Assembly (NCBI RefSeq): GCF_001571065.1
Contig: NZ_BCSW01000013.1
Coordinates: forward strand, 1-64,000
Direction: 5' to 3'
DNA: 64,000 nt
Origin: Dietzia cinnamea NBRC 102147
GTDB taxonomy: Bacteria > Actinomycetota > Actinomycetes > Mycobacteriales > Mycobacteriaceae
Below the pieces are notes generated by a model. The model was not told the origin of the DNA. It saw only the letters and a program-made list of their open reading frames with translations, and did not search any database. A program made the position numbers and the translations under genes. Within the stretch, counting starts at the first letter, position 1, and the number at the start of each line of letters is the position of its first letter. Below, in pieces: positions 25,357 to 33,253 of the stretch.

Positions 25357-26642
25357 CGGTCGGACCCGGCGTCGGCGGTGGTCCGGGCCGCGGCGGCGTC
25401 ACGGTAGGGGGCGAGCATGGCGCGGGCGACGACGGCGAGGTGGACCTCGTCCGGGCCGTCGGCCAGTCGCAGCGACCGCGCGGTGGCGTACGCCCCGGCC
25501 AGCGGGAAGTCGTCGCTCATCCCGCCGCCGCCGTGCAGCTGCAGCGACATGTCGATGACCTCCTGCGCCATCTTCGGGACCGCGGCCTTGATCGCGCTGA
25601 CCTCGACCGCCGCCTGCCCCTCGGCGTCGAGCTTCCAGGCGGCGTGCTGGACGAGCAGGCGGGCCTGGTCGATCGCGATGCGGGCCCCCGCCAGGCGCTC
25701 GCGGTTGCCGCCGAGGTTGACGATCGGCTTGCCGAACGCCACCCGCTCGGAGGCGCGGCGGCACGCCAGATCCAGCGCCATCTCGGCCAGCCCGATGAGC
25801 CGCATGCAGTGGTGGATGCGGCCCGGGCCCAGGCGGCCCTGCGCGATCTCCGCGGCCCGGCCGGGGCCGGCGATGATGTTCGACACCGGCAGCCGCACAC
25901 CGGTGAGCGTCACCTCGCCGTGGCCGAGCGGCTCGTCGTGGACGCCCTGCGCGGTGAGCATCCGCTCCACCGTCACGCCGGGGGCGTCCATGGGCACGAG
26001 CACCATCGAGTGCCGCAGGTAGCGGTGCGCGTCCGGGTCGGACACGCCCATGAAGATGCCCACCTCGCAGTCGGGATGACCGACGCCCGTGGACCACCAC
26101 TTGCGACCGTCGAGCACCACCTCGTCCCCCTCTATCCGCGCGGTGGCGGCCATGTTCGAGGCGTCGGAGGAGGCCACTGCGGGCTCGGTCATGAGGAACG
26201 CGCTGCGGATCTCCCCGGCCAGAAGCGGGTCCAGCCAGCGGTCCTTCTGCTCCTGCGAACCGTACTTGAGCAGGACCTCCATGTTCCCCGTGTCCGGGGC
26301 GTTGCAGTTGAACACCAGCGGGGCCAGGAACGAGCTGCCCATCTCCTCCGCGACCGGGGCGTAGTCCGTGTTGGTCAGGCCCGTGCCGCCGCGGGTGCCG
26401 TAGCGCTCCGCGTAGGGACGCTCGTGGCCGGCCGGCAGGAAGAGGTTCCACAGCCCCTGCTCGCGCGCGAGCGCCTGCAACTCCCCGACCCGGGGGTCCA
26501 CCGCCCACGGGTCCCGCCCGGACAGACGGCGCCGGGCGATGTCGGCGTGGATGTCCGGTTCGACCGGGGCGATGTGGGCGTCGATGAACTCGCGGACCGC
26601 GGCGGTGAGCTCGGCGGCGCGCGGCGACGGGGAGAAGTCCAT
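25353..26642 (-). CDS. Acyl-CoA dehydrogenase, ACAD10/11-like
   Basis: A 429-residue acyl-CoA dehydrogenase starting MDFSPSPRAAELTAAVREFI. The FAD motifs are FLMTEPAVASSDASN and RKWWSTGVGHPDCEVGIFMG, and the C-terminal region holds MAQEVIDMSLQLHGGGGMSDDFPL and RLADGPDEVHLAVVARAM. The SSDASN variant and RKWWS(T/S)G pattern are typical of the ACAD10/ACAD11 subgroup, whose members act on 4-phosphoacyl-CoA when paired with an APH-like kinase. ATG 26642 is chosen on homology; the longer frame runs into the divergent gpgS. First gene of the operon with the kinase and histidine phosphatase. Confidence 0.9.
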   Translation of the reverse strand: MDFSPSPRAAELTAAVREFIDAHIAPVEPDIHADIARRRLSGRDPWAVDPRVGELQALAREQGLWNLFLPAGHERPYAERYGTRGGTGLTNTDYAPVAEEMGSSFLAPLVFNCNAPDTGNMEVLLKYGSQEQKDRWLDPLLAGEIRSAFLMTEPAVASSDASNMAATARIEGDEVVLDGRKWWSTGVGHPDCEVGIFMGVSDPDAHRYLRHSMVLVPMDAPGVTVERMLTAQGVHDEPLGHGEVTLTGVRLPVSNIIAGPGRAAEIAQGRLGPGRIHHCMRLIGLAEMALDLACRRASERVAFGKPIVNLGGNRERLAGARIAIDQARLLVQHAAWKLDAEGQAAVEVSAIKAAVPKMAQEVIDMSLQLHGGGGMSDDFPLAGAYATARSLRLADGPDEVHLAVVARAMLAPYRDAAAARTTADAGSDR

Positions 26643-26722
26643 ATGTGCATCGTGGCACACCGCTCCCACCCGGGCCCGGCGCTCGAGACCACCACGTCCC
26701 CGGCTCTGGCAGGATCGCGGAC

Positions 26723-27712
26723 GTGACCGAGCATTCGCGGACGACCCTCGCCGACCGGGCGGACCCGGTTCGTGCCTGGTCGGCGCGACGAACCTACCGC
26801 GCGGCCGACTTCCGCCCCGGCGACCTCGTCGCGGCCAAGGCGGGCCGCCGCATCTCGGTCGTGCTGCCCGCCCGCGACGAGCAGTCGACCGTCGGCGCGA
26901 TCGTCGCCGCCCTGCATTCCGAGCTCGTGCGGGGCGTGCCGTTGATCGACGAGCTCGTCGTCGTCGACTCCCACTCCACCGACGCCACCGCACAGGTGGC
27001 GCGCGCCGCCGGCGCCCGCGTCGTGGCCCAGGGTGAGATCCTCCCCGCCCTGGGCGACGTGCCCGGCAAGGGCGAGGCGCTGTGGAAATCGCTCGCCGCC
27101 ACCGACGGTGACATCGTCGCGTTCCTCGACTCCGACCTGCGCGACTTCGACCCCGCGTTCGCGACCGGACTGCTGGGGCCGCTGCTCACCGAACCCGGCG
27201 TCGTGTTCAGCAAGGGCGCCTACGACCGGCCCCTCGACGACGGCCGCACCGTCCTGCCCGCCGGCGGCGGCCGCGTCACCGAACTCGTCGCCCGGCCCCT
27301 CATCGCCACCCACTGGCCCGACCTCGGCGGATTCGTCCAGCCGCTCGCCGGCGAGTACGCGGGGACGCGCGAGGCGCTCGAGTCCATCCCCTTCGCCGGC
27401 GCGTACGGCGTCGACCTCGGCATTCTCGTGGACCTCTATGAGGCGTACGGCCTCGACGCACTCGCCCAGGTGGACCTGGGGCGACGGGTGCACCGCAACT
27501 CCCCCGACTCCGCGCTGGCCGTGATGGCCATGCACCAGCACCTGGCGATGCTGAGCCGACTGCGGCGACACGGACGCGTGACCGGCGCCGACGCCCCCGG
27601 CGACACCCTGACCCTGCACCGGCGCGATCCCGACGACGGGGGCTTCCGCGCCCAGACCGTCCGCGTCGACCCCGGTGAGCGGCCGCCGATGCGCGACGTG
27701 CGCGGGTCGTAG
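26723..27712 (+). CDS. gpgS: Glucosyl-3-phosphoglycerate synthase
   Basis: A 329-residue GT-A glycosyltransferase of family GT81. It has RRISVVLPARDEQSTVGAIV near the N-terminus, the metal-binding LDSDLRDF (D136-x-D138), FSKGAYDRPL, and GGRVTELVARPLI...LGGFVQPLAGEYAGTREALES, all hallmark GpgS segments. It transfers glucose from an NDP-glucose to 3-phosphoglycerate, the first step towards methylglucose lipopolysaccharides in mycolata. Start GTG 26723. Length agrees with mycobacterial GpgS. It is followed 79 bp later by a methyltransferase gene on the same strand. Confidence 0.93.
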   Translation: MTEHSRTTLADRADPVRAWSARRTYRAADFRPGDLVAAKAGRRISVVLPARDEQSTVGAIVAALHSELVRGVPLIDELVVVDSHSTDATAQVARAAGARVVAQGEILPALGDVPGKGEALWKSLAATDGDIVAFLDSDLRDFDPAFATGLLGPLLTEPGVVFSKGAYDRPLDDGRTVLPAGGGRVTELVARPLIATHWPDLGGFVQPLAGEYAGTREALESIPFAGAYGVDLGILVDLYEAYGLDALAQVDLGRRVHRNSPDSALAVMAMHQHLAMLSRLRRHGRVTGADAPGDTLTLHRRDPDDGGFRAQTVRVDPGERPPMRDVRGS

Positions 27713-27791
27713 TCGCCCTCCCTCCTGTCCGCCCCACCCGACCTCTCCCGTACTCGACCTCTCCCACACTCGACCGAAAGGACCACCGCCC

Positions 27792-28400
27792 GTGGACGCC
27801 TCCGCATGGAACGCCCGTTACCTCGCGCAGCCCGATGCCTGGGGGACCACCCCGGCCGCCCGGATCGTCGCGGAGGTCACGGCCGCGGAGGACGCCGGCC
27901 TCGGAGTGGGCACCGCCGTCGACCTCGCGTGCGGTGACGGGCGGCACGCGCGCTGGCTCGCCGCGCACGGCTGGCGGGTGCAGGCCGTGGACTTCTCCGA
28001 GGTCGCGATCGAGCAGGCCCGGGCGAAGGACTCCGACGAGGGGCGCAGCGGCAGCGTCGACTGGGTGGTCGGCGACGCGCGGACCTGGTCACCCGCGGAG
28101 CCGGTCGACCTCGTCGTGGTGGGCTTCCTCCACCTCGACCTGCCGGAACTCGACGCCGTGCTCCGCGACGCCGGCACCTGGCTGCGGCCCGGCGGGCACC
28201 TCGTCTACCTGGGCCACGCCGCCGAGAACCTCCGCCGCGGTGTCGGCGGGCCCCAGGACCCGACTCTCCTGCCCGGAGTCGCCGACCTCGCCCGCGGTGC
28301 CGAGGGCCTCGAGGTGATCTCCCTGCGACACGACCTGCGGCCGGCCGGCAAGGCCACCGCGATCGACGTCCTGCTGCACGCGCGGCGCTGGGCCGACTGA
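27792..28400 (+). CDS. Class I SAM-dependent methyltransferase
   Basis: A 202-residue Rossmann-fold methyltransferase: WNARYLAQPDAWGTTPAARIV at the N-terminus, SAM motif I VDLACGDGRHARWLAAHG (about residues 42-60), VQAVDFSEVAIEQAR as the acidic motif II and WVVGDARTW as motif III. The opening resembles the tellurite-resistance TehB-like/UbiE-type small methyltransferases of actinobacteria. GTG 27792 has GAAAGGA 10 nt upstream. Substrate unknown. Linked to gpgS on the same strand, but methylation of the glucosylglycerate product is not implied by sequence. Confidence 0.82.
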   Translation: MDASAWNARYLAQPDAWGTTPAARIVAEVTAAEDAGLGVGTAVDLACGDGRHARWLAAHGWRVQAVDFSEVAIEQARAKDSDEGRSGSVDWVVGDARTWSPAEPVDLVVVGFLHLDLPELDAVLRDAGTWLRPGGHLVYLGHAAENLRRGVGGPQDPTLLPGVADLARGAEGLEVISLRHDLRPAGKATAIDVLLHARRWAD

Positions 28401-28835
28401 CGGCGCGCGCGAGTTCGGCGTCCGCGGGGGTCGTTCGCGGCGGGGCCGTCCACGAGGGCCGTCCGCGGGGCCGTTCGCGCTGACAGCGGCGGTGAGCGGC
28501 GGTTTGTGACTGCCCCTGCGAACGCCACCTATCTGATCACGCGACACCTATCGGACCCCTTAGGCGGCGTGAAATCGGATAGGTGGCGCGACGTGAAAGG
28601 GCGGGCACTCCCGAACCCACGGCCGGAGCGCTGGTGTCGGGCTCGGTGTTCGCGGGGCTCGCGATCCGCACCTCGGGCCACGATCGGCCCCTCGAATTGC
28701 GATCGGCCCCTCGAATTACGATCCGCCCGCGGAGTTCCTAGCGCGGAGCGTACTCCGGAGGGCGAATCGTGAATCGGAGGGCAAGTCGCGAATCGGAGGG
28801 CGGATCGACGCAGCGGTGCGTACCCGGCAGCGGAA
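28401..28835. repeat. Repeat-rich intergenic region
   Basis: 435 bp with no supportable gene between convergent genes. It holds three copies of a CGCSACCTATC motif: two on the plus strand (near 28523 and 28540) and one inverted at 28578. The 28540-28552 and 28578-28590 arms could pair over 13 bp with one mismatch. Further along, 19-bp units repeat: GATCGGCCCCTCGAATT (twice, 28682-28718) and, in the other orientation, AATCGGAGGG-type units near 28770-28803. CGGAGT and ACTCCG at 28730 and 28752 bracket the centre. No known mobile element is recognised. Confidence 0.7.
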
Positions 28836-29582
28836 CTACGCCCGCTGCGGCTCCGCCAGCGACTCCGTCCTCCCGACGGCCGTGGCCGCCGCCGCTCGCT
28901 CCGCCAGGTCGACGCGCCACCACACCACGAACCCCCAGATGACGAACGCCGCGTACACGAGGTACAACGCCGCCGACGGGTAGTAGCCGGCCTTGAGCAG
29001 CAGCGGAACGCCCACGACGTCGACCGCGATCCACAACAGCCAGAACTCCGTCCAGCCGCGGGCCATGCCGTAGGTCGCGAGGATCGAGCCGGTGAAGATC
29101 CACGCGTCCGCCCACGGGCCCCACGAGCCGAGCTGCGCGAAGATCCAGCCGAACAGCAGCGTGCCGACGAGCATCCCCACCACGAGCCCGGCCCTCTGAC
29201 GGCCCGTCGCCCAGTGCGGTCGTACCGCGGGCGCGTCAGCGACGGGCCCACCGTGGGCGGCCGCCGCGGCAGCAGCGGTCGCGTTGGCCCGCCGCGTCCG
29301 CGACCACTGCCACCAGCCGTACACGCCCACCGCGAGGAACATCACCTGCCGGCCGGCCTGGCCGTAGAGGTCGACGTCCTGCGGGGTGTGGAAGACGCCG
29401 CCGAGGAAGACGGTGAGCAGGGTGAGGTTGCCGACGATCCCCACCGGCCACGCCCACACCACGCGGCGCATGCCACCGATCGCGGCGGCCAGGCCGAAGA
29501 CGTTGCCGATGATCTCGCGCCACAGGATCGGGACTCCGCCGATCACCAGTTGCGCGTCGAGGAAGGAGACGAGGAGGCTCAT
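28836..29582 (-). CDS. PnuC-family transporter, probable riboflavin transporter (RibM/PnuX type)
   Basis: A 248-residue PnuC-fold membrane protein with about seven helices: MSLLVSFLDAQLVIGGVPIL, REIIGNVFGLAAAIGGMRR, WPVGIVGNLTLLTVFLGGVF, and the family motif YGQAGRQVMFLAVGVYGWWQW near residues 70-90; later GWTEFWLLWIAVDVVGVPLLLKAG. PnuC proteins move NMN/nicotinamide riboside or other vitamins. An FMN riboswitch in the leader at 29687-29834 points to riboflavin as substrate, as for RibM/PnuX in other actinobacteria. ATG 29582 has GAAAGGGG 7 nt upstream. A Gly/Ala linker splits the two halves. Confidence 0.87.
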   Translation of the reverse strand: MSLLVSFLDAQLVIGGVPILWREIIGNVFGLAAAIGGMRRVVWAWPVGIVGNLTLLTVFLGGVFHTPQDVDLYGQAGRQVMFLAVGVYGWWQWSRTRRANATAAAAAAAHGGPVADAPAVRPHWATGRQRAGLVVGMLVGTLLFGWIFAQLGSWGPWADAWIFTGSILATYGMARGWTEFWLLWIAVDVVGVPLLLKAGYYPSAALYLVYAAFVIWGFVVWWRVDLAERAAAATAVGRTESLAEPQRA

Positions 29583-29640
29583 CGTGTGCCCCTTTCACGG
29601 GCTCTACACAGACGGCCCAGGGCTTGTGCCACGACGCCCG

Positions 29641-29666
29641 CCCGGCCACGACCGTCGCCGGCCGGG
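29641..29666 (-). other. GC-rich hairpin in the riboswitch expression platform
   Basis: CCCGGCC at 29641-29647 and GGCCGGG at 29660-29666 can form a 7-bp stem between the FMN aptamer and the transporter start. It has no U-tract on the transcript side, so it may act through folding or Rho rather than as a simple intrinsic terminator. Confidence 0.4.
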
Positions 29667-29686
29667 TCCGCATCGGGTGACGCGAG

Positions 29687-29834
29687 GTTCTCTTCCATCC
29701 GGACTATGACCGTCGGCCCCGGGATCACACCGGGTCTGCTGACCCCCGCGCGTGCGGGGCGCTCGCGGGCTCGCCGCCGACCATGGGGTCGACGACATCA
29801 CCGCCGGTGGGGAGTTTCACCCCGCCCTGAGAAC
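29687..29834 (-). promoter_or_regulatory. FMN riboswitch (RFN element)
   Basis: Read on the minus strand, the leader contains the RFN core: AGGGCGGGGTGAAACTCCCC then ACCGGCGGTGATG, later AGCCCGCGAGCG, GGGGCCGACGGTCATAGTCC and GGATGGAAGAGAA. P1 is formed by GTTCTC (29829-29834) and GAGAAC (29687-29692). These are the conserved features of the FMN aptamer, which lowers expression of riboflavin synthesis or uptake genes when FMN is abundant. The regulated gene starts about 105 nt downstream. Confidence 0.93.
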
Positions 29835-29959
29835 GTGTTCCTGTTGTACCCCTGAACGCGGCCGCGCCGCAACCCGCGTCGGGGCCGCGCCGCGCCCCGC
29901 CCCGGGATGCACCGCAAGCCGCGGGGTCGTAGGCCGGCGTCGACCGGCTCCAGTCAGCG

Positions 29960-30466
29960 TCAGCCGAGGGCGAGCTGTCCGCCGGACTCGCTGACCGGCA
30001 CGACGTCGAGTGGACGCGGCGCGGGGGCGAGCGTGTTGCGGCCGTCGGTGGCGTCGTACTCGGCGCCGTGGAGCGGACAGCGCAGCGTCATGCCCTCGAT
30101 CACCTGCACGACACCGCCCTGGTGGGTGCAGCGCGCCGAGTAGGCGACGAACTCGCCCTCGGTGGGCTGGGCCACGATGACCGTCGAGTCGCCGACCTTG
30201 AACTGCTTGGCCGTGCCGACGGGGATCTCGGCGGCCGGGATGGTGGTCGCGGCCACCGTGGTGGTCTGCTGCACGGTCGACGGCGGCTGGGCCGGCTCGG
30301 TCATCCCGCACGCGGAGGCGATGCCCGGCAGCAGGATGATCCCGGGCAGGGCCGCCAGCACGGCCCGGCGCTGCGTGCACGGGCCGACCGTGGTGGAGCG
30401 GGCACCGCTGGCACGGGCGGGGGAGGTACCGATCGGAGCGGGGGCGGCGGAGAAGGGCTCGGACAT
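29960..30466 (-). CDS. Rieske [2Fe-2S] protein, exported
   Basis: A 168-residue protein with a Rieske cluster: C113-T-H115 and C130-P-L-H133 (ARCTHQGGVV ... LRCPLHGAEYDA). Near residue 31, TQRRAVLAALPGIILLPG is a twin-arginine-like or lipoprotein-type signal followed by a Thr/Pro linker. It would be a small, extracytoplasmic electron-transfer protein, distinct from the QcrA subunit of the bc1 complex, which is longer and has three membrane helices. The start is ATG 30466; another ATG three codons earlier is possible. It diverges from the aminotransferase gene. Confidence 0.87.
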   Translation of the reverse strand: MSEPFSAAPAPIGTSPARASGARSTTVGPCTQRRAVLAALPGIILLPGIASACGMTEPAQPPSTVQQTTTVAATTIPAAEIPVGTAKQFKVGDSTVIVAQPTEGEFVAYSARCTHQGGVVQVIEGMTLRCPLHGAEYDATDGRNTLAPAPRPLDVVPVSESGGQLALG

Positions 30467-30529
30467 GCCGCCCATCGTATCGGCCCGGCCCGCGGCCACC
30501 GGCGCCGTCAACACACCTAGGCTTCCCCC

Positions 30530-31690
30530 ATGACGGTCCGCAGACTCGCGCCCCACGCCACGACGATCTTCACCGAGGTCTCGCGCCTGGCAACGCAGTT
30601 CGACGCGATCAACCTGGGCCAGGGCTTCCCGGACACGGACGGGCCGGAGTCGATGATCGAGGCGGCGGTGCGGGCGCTTCGCGACGGCCACAACCAGTAC
30701 CCTCCCGGGTCGGGGATCCCCGAGCTGCGTCACGCGATCGTCGCCGACGAGACGGCGCGCACCGGCCTGGTGCACGATCCGGACACCGAGACGTTGGTGA
30801 CGGTCGGCGCGACGGAGGCCATCGCCGCCGCGGTGGTGGGCCTGGTGGAGTACGACGACGAGGTGGTCGTCATCGAGCCGTATTACGACTCCTACGTGGC
30901 CGCGGTGGCGATGGCCGGGGCCACTCGTCGCGCCGCGCGGTTGATCCGCTCGGGCGGCCATATCCGACTCGATGTGGACTCGCTGCGGGACGCGTTCTCG
31001 CCGCGGACGCGGGCCGTGCTGGTCAACACGCCGCACAATCCCACGGGCGCCGTGCTGCCGCGTGAGGACCTCGAGGAGATCGCGGCCCTGTGCCGCGAGT
31101 TCGACGCGATCGCGATCTCCGACGAGGTGTACTCCCACCTCACCTACGACGGGGTCGAACACGTCTCGATCGCCACGCTGCCCGGGATGGCGGAGCGGAC
31201 GCTGCGGATCTCCAGCGCGGGGAAGCTGCTCAACTGCACGGGCTGGAAGATCGGGTGGCTCACCGGGCCGGCGCATCTCGTCGAGGGGGCGCGCACCGCG
31301 CGTCAGTACATGAGCTTCACCGTCGCCTCGCCGCTACAGCCGGCGGTCGCGCACGCGCTGCGCCACGAGCAGGAATGGATCGCGACGCTCCGGAAGGACA
31401 TGCAGGACCGGCGGGACGAGCTGGCGGGGATCCTCACGGGAGTCGGGTTCGACCTCGTCGTCGCGCAGGGCACCTACTTCCTGACCGCCGACCCGGGCCC
31501 GCTCGGGGTGACCGACGCGGCGGCGTGGTGCCTCGAGCTGCCCGAGAAGGTCGGGGTGGCGGCGGTGCCGTTCGCGCCGTTCACCGACGCGTTCACCGAC
31601 GACTGGTCGCACCTGGTGCGGTTCGCGTTCTGCAAGCGACCCGAGGTGCTCGCGGAGGCCGGGCGGCGGTTGCGGGCCCTGGCGCGCTGA
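30530..31690 (+). CDS. Class I/II aminotransferase (DapC-like)
   Basis: A 386-residue fold-type I PLP enzyme: INLGQGFPDTDGPESM, NQYPPGSGIPELRHAI, VNTPHNPTGAVL, ISDEVYSHLTYDG, and the PLP lysine in SSAGKLLNCTGWKIGW. The pattern fits the group containing N-succinyl-diaminopimelate aminotransferase (DapC) and kynurenine/methionine aminotransferases (YbdL, KAT). A DapC role in lysine/DAP synthesis is the likeliest for an actinobacterium but is not proven. Length is typical. No other dap gene lies close. Confidence 0.85.
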   Translation: MTVRRLAPHATTIFTEVSRLATQFDAINLGQGFPDTDGPESMIEAAVRALRDGHNQYPPGSGIPELRHAIVADETARTGLVHDPDTETLVTVGATEAIAAAVVGLVEYDDEVVVIEPYYDSYVAAVAMAGATRRAARLIRSGGHIRLDVDSLRDAFSPRTRAVLVNTPHNPTGAVLPREDLEEIAALCREFDAIAISDEVYSHLTYDGVEHVSIATLPGMAERTLRISSAGKLLNCTGWKIGWLTGPAHLVEGARTARQYMSFTVASPLQPAVAHALRHEQEWIATLRKDMQDRRDELAGILTGVGFDLVVAQGTYFLTADPGPLGVTDAAAWCLELPEKVGVAAVPFAPFTDAFTDDWSHLVRFAFCKRPEVLAEAGRRLRALAR

Positions 31691-31733
31691 CGCCGCCCGG
31701 CGCAGCACCCGGCCGCCGCGACGCGGGCCCGGG

Positions 31734-32699
31734 TCAGCGGCCGGTGGTCAGGACGATCTTGCCCACCGCGCCGCGGCCGTCCATGAGCTCGAGCGCCTCG
31801 GCGGCGTTCTCGAGCGGGAACTCCGCACCGACGAGAGGGTCGAGCCGGCCCGAGGCCAGCAGCGGCTCGACCTCGGCCCACTGCTTCTGCAGGTAGCCGG
31901 GGTTGGACATCCAGTACTCGCCCCAGCCGACGCCCACCGCGCTCTTGTTACCCAGCAGCAGGCGGTTGACCTTGACCGTGGGGATCTCGCCTGCCGTGAA
32001 GCCGATGACGAGGATCCGCCCCTCCTGGCCCAGCGCGCGGATGGAGTCGGTGAACCGGTCACCGCCTACGGGGTCGACGACGATGTCGACGCCCTGACCG
32101 CCCGTGAGCTCCTTCACGGCGTCCTTGAACCCCTCCGGCGCGATGACATCGGTCGCGCCGGCCTTGCGAGCGAGCTCCCGCTTCTCCTCGGTGGAGGCCA
32201 CCGCGATGACGCGGGCACCCAGGGCGGTGGCGAACTGGGTGGCGGCGATACCGATCCCGCCGCCCGCGCCGTGCACGAGCACCGTCTCGCCCGGCTGCAG
32301 CCGACCGCGGTGGGCCAGCGCGAAGTGGACGGTGAGCACGTTCATCGGGATCGACGCGCCCTGGACGAAGCTGAGGTTCTCCGGCAGGTGGAACACCTGG
32401 GACGGCTCGGTCGCCACAACCTCGGCGAAGCCACCCAGACCGGGGAACGCGCACACGCGGTCCCCCGCGGCGAATCCCGATCCCTCGGGCGCGGACCGCA
32501 CCACGCCCGCGACCTCCGAGCCCGGGATGAAGGGCAGAGGCGGCGAGATCTGGTACCTGCCACGGGTCTGGAGCACCTCGGGGAACGTCACGCCGGCGGC
32601 GTGGACGTCGATCAGGACCGCGCCGGGCTCCGACTCAGGAAGATCGACCACCTCGAGGGCGGCGGGTCCGTCATGGCTGGAGATGTGGATGGCACGCAT
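31734..32699 (-). CDS. NADPH:quinone oxidoreductase, zinc-free MDR family
   Basis: A 321-residue medium-chain reductase without the zinc-site cysteines. Features are LPFIPGSEVAGVVRSAPEG, VLVHGAGGGIGIAATQFATALGARVIAV for NADPH binding, and DIVVDPVGGDRFTDSIRALGQEGRILVIGFTAGEIP. This is the quinone-oxidoreductase/QOR group, often redox-protective. ATG 32699 (MRAIHISSHDG) is preferred because GGAT lies at a usable spacing; an ATG at 32708 adds three residues. It converges on the aminotransferase, with the gene upstream of it on the same strand being a small membrane protein. Confidence 0.87.
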   Translation of the reverse strand: MRAIHISSHDGPAALEVVDLPESEPGAVLIDVHAAGVTFPEVLQTRGRYQISPPLPFIPGSEVAGVVRSAPEGSGFAAGDRVCAFPGLGGFAEVVATEPSQVFHLPENLSFVQGASIPMNVLTVHFALAHRGRLQPGETVLVHGAGGGIGIAATQFATALGARVIAVASTEEKRELARKAGATDVIAPEGFKDAVKELTGGQGVDIVVDPVGGDRFTDSIRALGQEGRILVIGFTAGEIPTVKVNRLLLGNKSAVGVGWGEYWMSNPGYLQKQWAEVEPLLASGRLDPLVGAEFPLENAAEALELMDGRGAVGKIVLTTGR

Positions 32700-32745
32700 G
32701 CGATCCATAGTGTCAGCCCACCACTGCGCGCGTGCCCCGCTCGGC

Positions 32746-32818
32746 TCAGCCGACGCGCGCGCCGGAGGGTTCAGCCGACGCGCGCGCCGGACGTTTCAGC
32801 CGACGCCGGCGCCCTCCG
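32746..32818. repeat. 25-bp tandem repeats spanning a stop codon
   Basis: Units starting at 32746, 32771 and 32796 begin TCAGCCGACG, with CGCGCGCCGGA after it in the first two; the third diverges after about 14 bp and is partial. The third copy contains the TGA stop and final codons of the small membrane protein gene on the minus strand; the other two repeat that gene end downstream of it. Confidence 0.8.
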
Positions 32819-33233
32819 CCGCACGGCGATGACGACGCCGGCGGAGCAGGTGCAGGACCAGCCCGAACGCGACCAGCACCTGGCCCACCTGGAACGCCAG
32901 CGCCATGACGATGAACTCCCGACCGAATGCGGTGGGCGAGATCAGCAGTGCCGCGCAGATCCCCAGCAGGATGACCGTCACGAGCTGGCCTCCCGCGAGG
33001 AACCGCCGCGGCATCGTGGTGAGCTGACGACGGAGGCCCATCAGCAGCGAGTTGAGCGCCACCAACAGGCACACCGGCACGCCGATCTGCGCCGGGAACA
33101 AGAACAGCACCACGAACAACGGATGGGAGTTGAGCGTGACGGTGTCTGTGATGATGTACTGCGGGACGCTCCACGACGCGGTGAGCAGTGCGCAGATCAC
33201 GGTGATCCACGAACCTCCCACCAGGATCCTCAT
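32796..33233 (-). CDS. Four-helix membrane protein of unknown function
   Basis: A 145-residue integral membrane protein with predicted helices at about 5-20, 35-62, 82-102 and 108-130, and a basic tail LHLLRRRRHRRAAEGAGVG. Residues 60-75, LLMGLRRQLTTMPRRFLAGG, form a positively charged cytoplasmic loop. I recognise no family. The ATG 33233 is the natural start. Its 3' end, including the stop codon, is tandemly duplicated downstream. The SDR-like gene lies just upstream on the same strand, 20 bp away, so the two could be one operon. Confidence 0.72.
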   Translation of the reverse strand: MRILVGGSWITVICALLTASWSVPQYIITDTVTLNSHPLFVVLFLFPAQIGVPVCLLVALNSLLMGLRRQLTTMPRRFLAGGQLVTVILLGICAALLISPTAFGREFIVMALAFQVGQVLVAFGLVLHLLRRRRHRRAAEGAGVG

Positions 33234-33253
33234 CCGGTGAGGATAACGCGGCG

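Noticed and set aside
28506-28772. An 88-codon frame in the gap after the methyltransferase.
   Set aside because: No ribosome-binding site, Arg/Pro-rich shadow composition, and it crosses repeated sequence.
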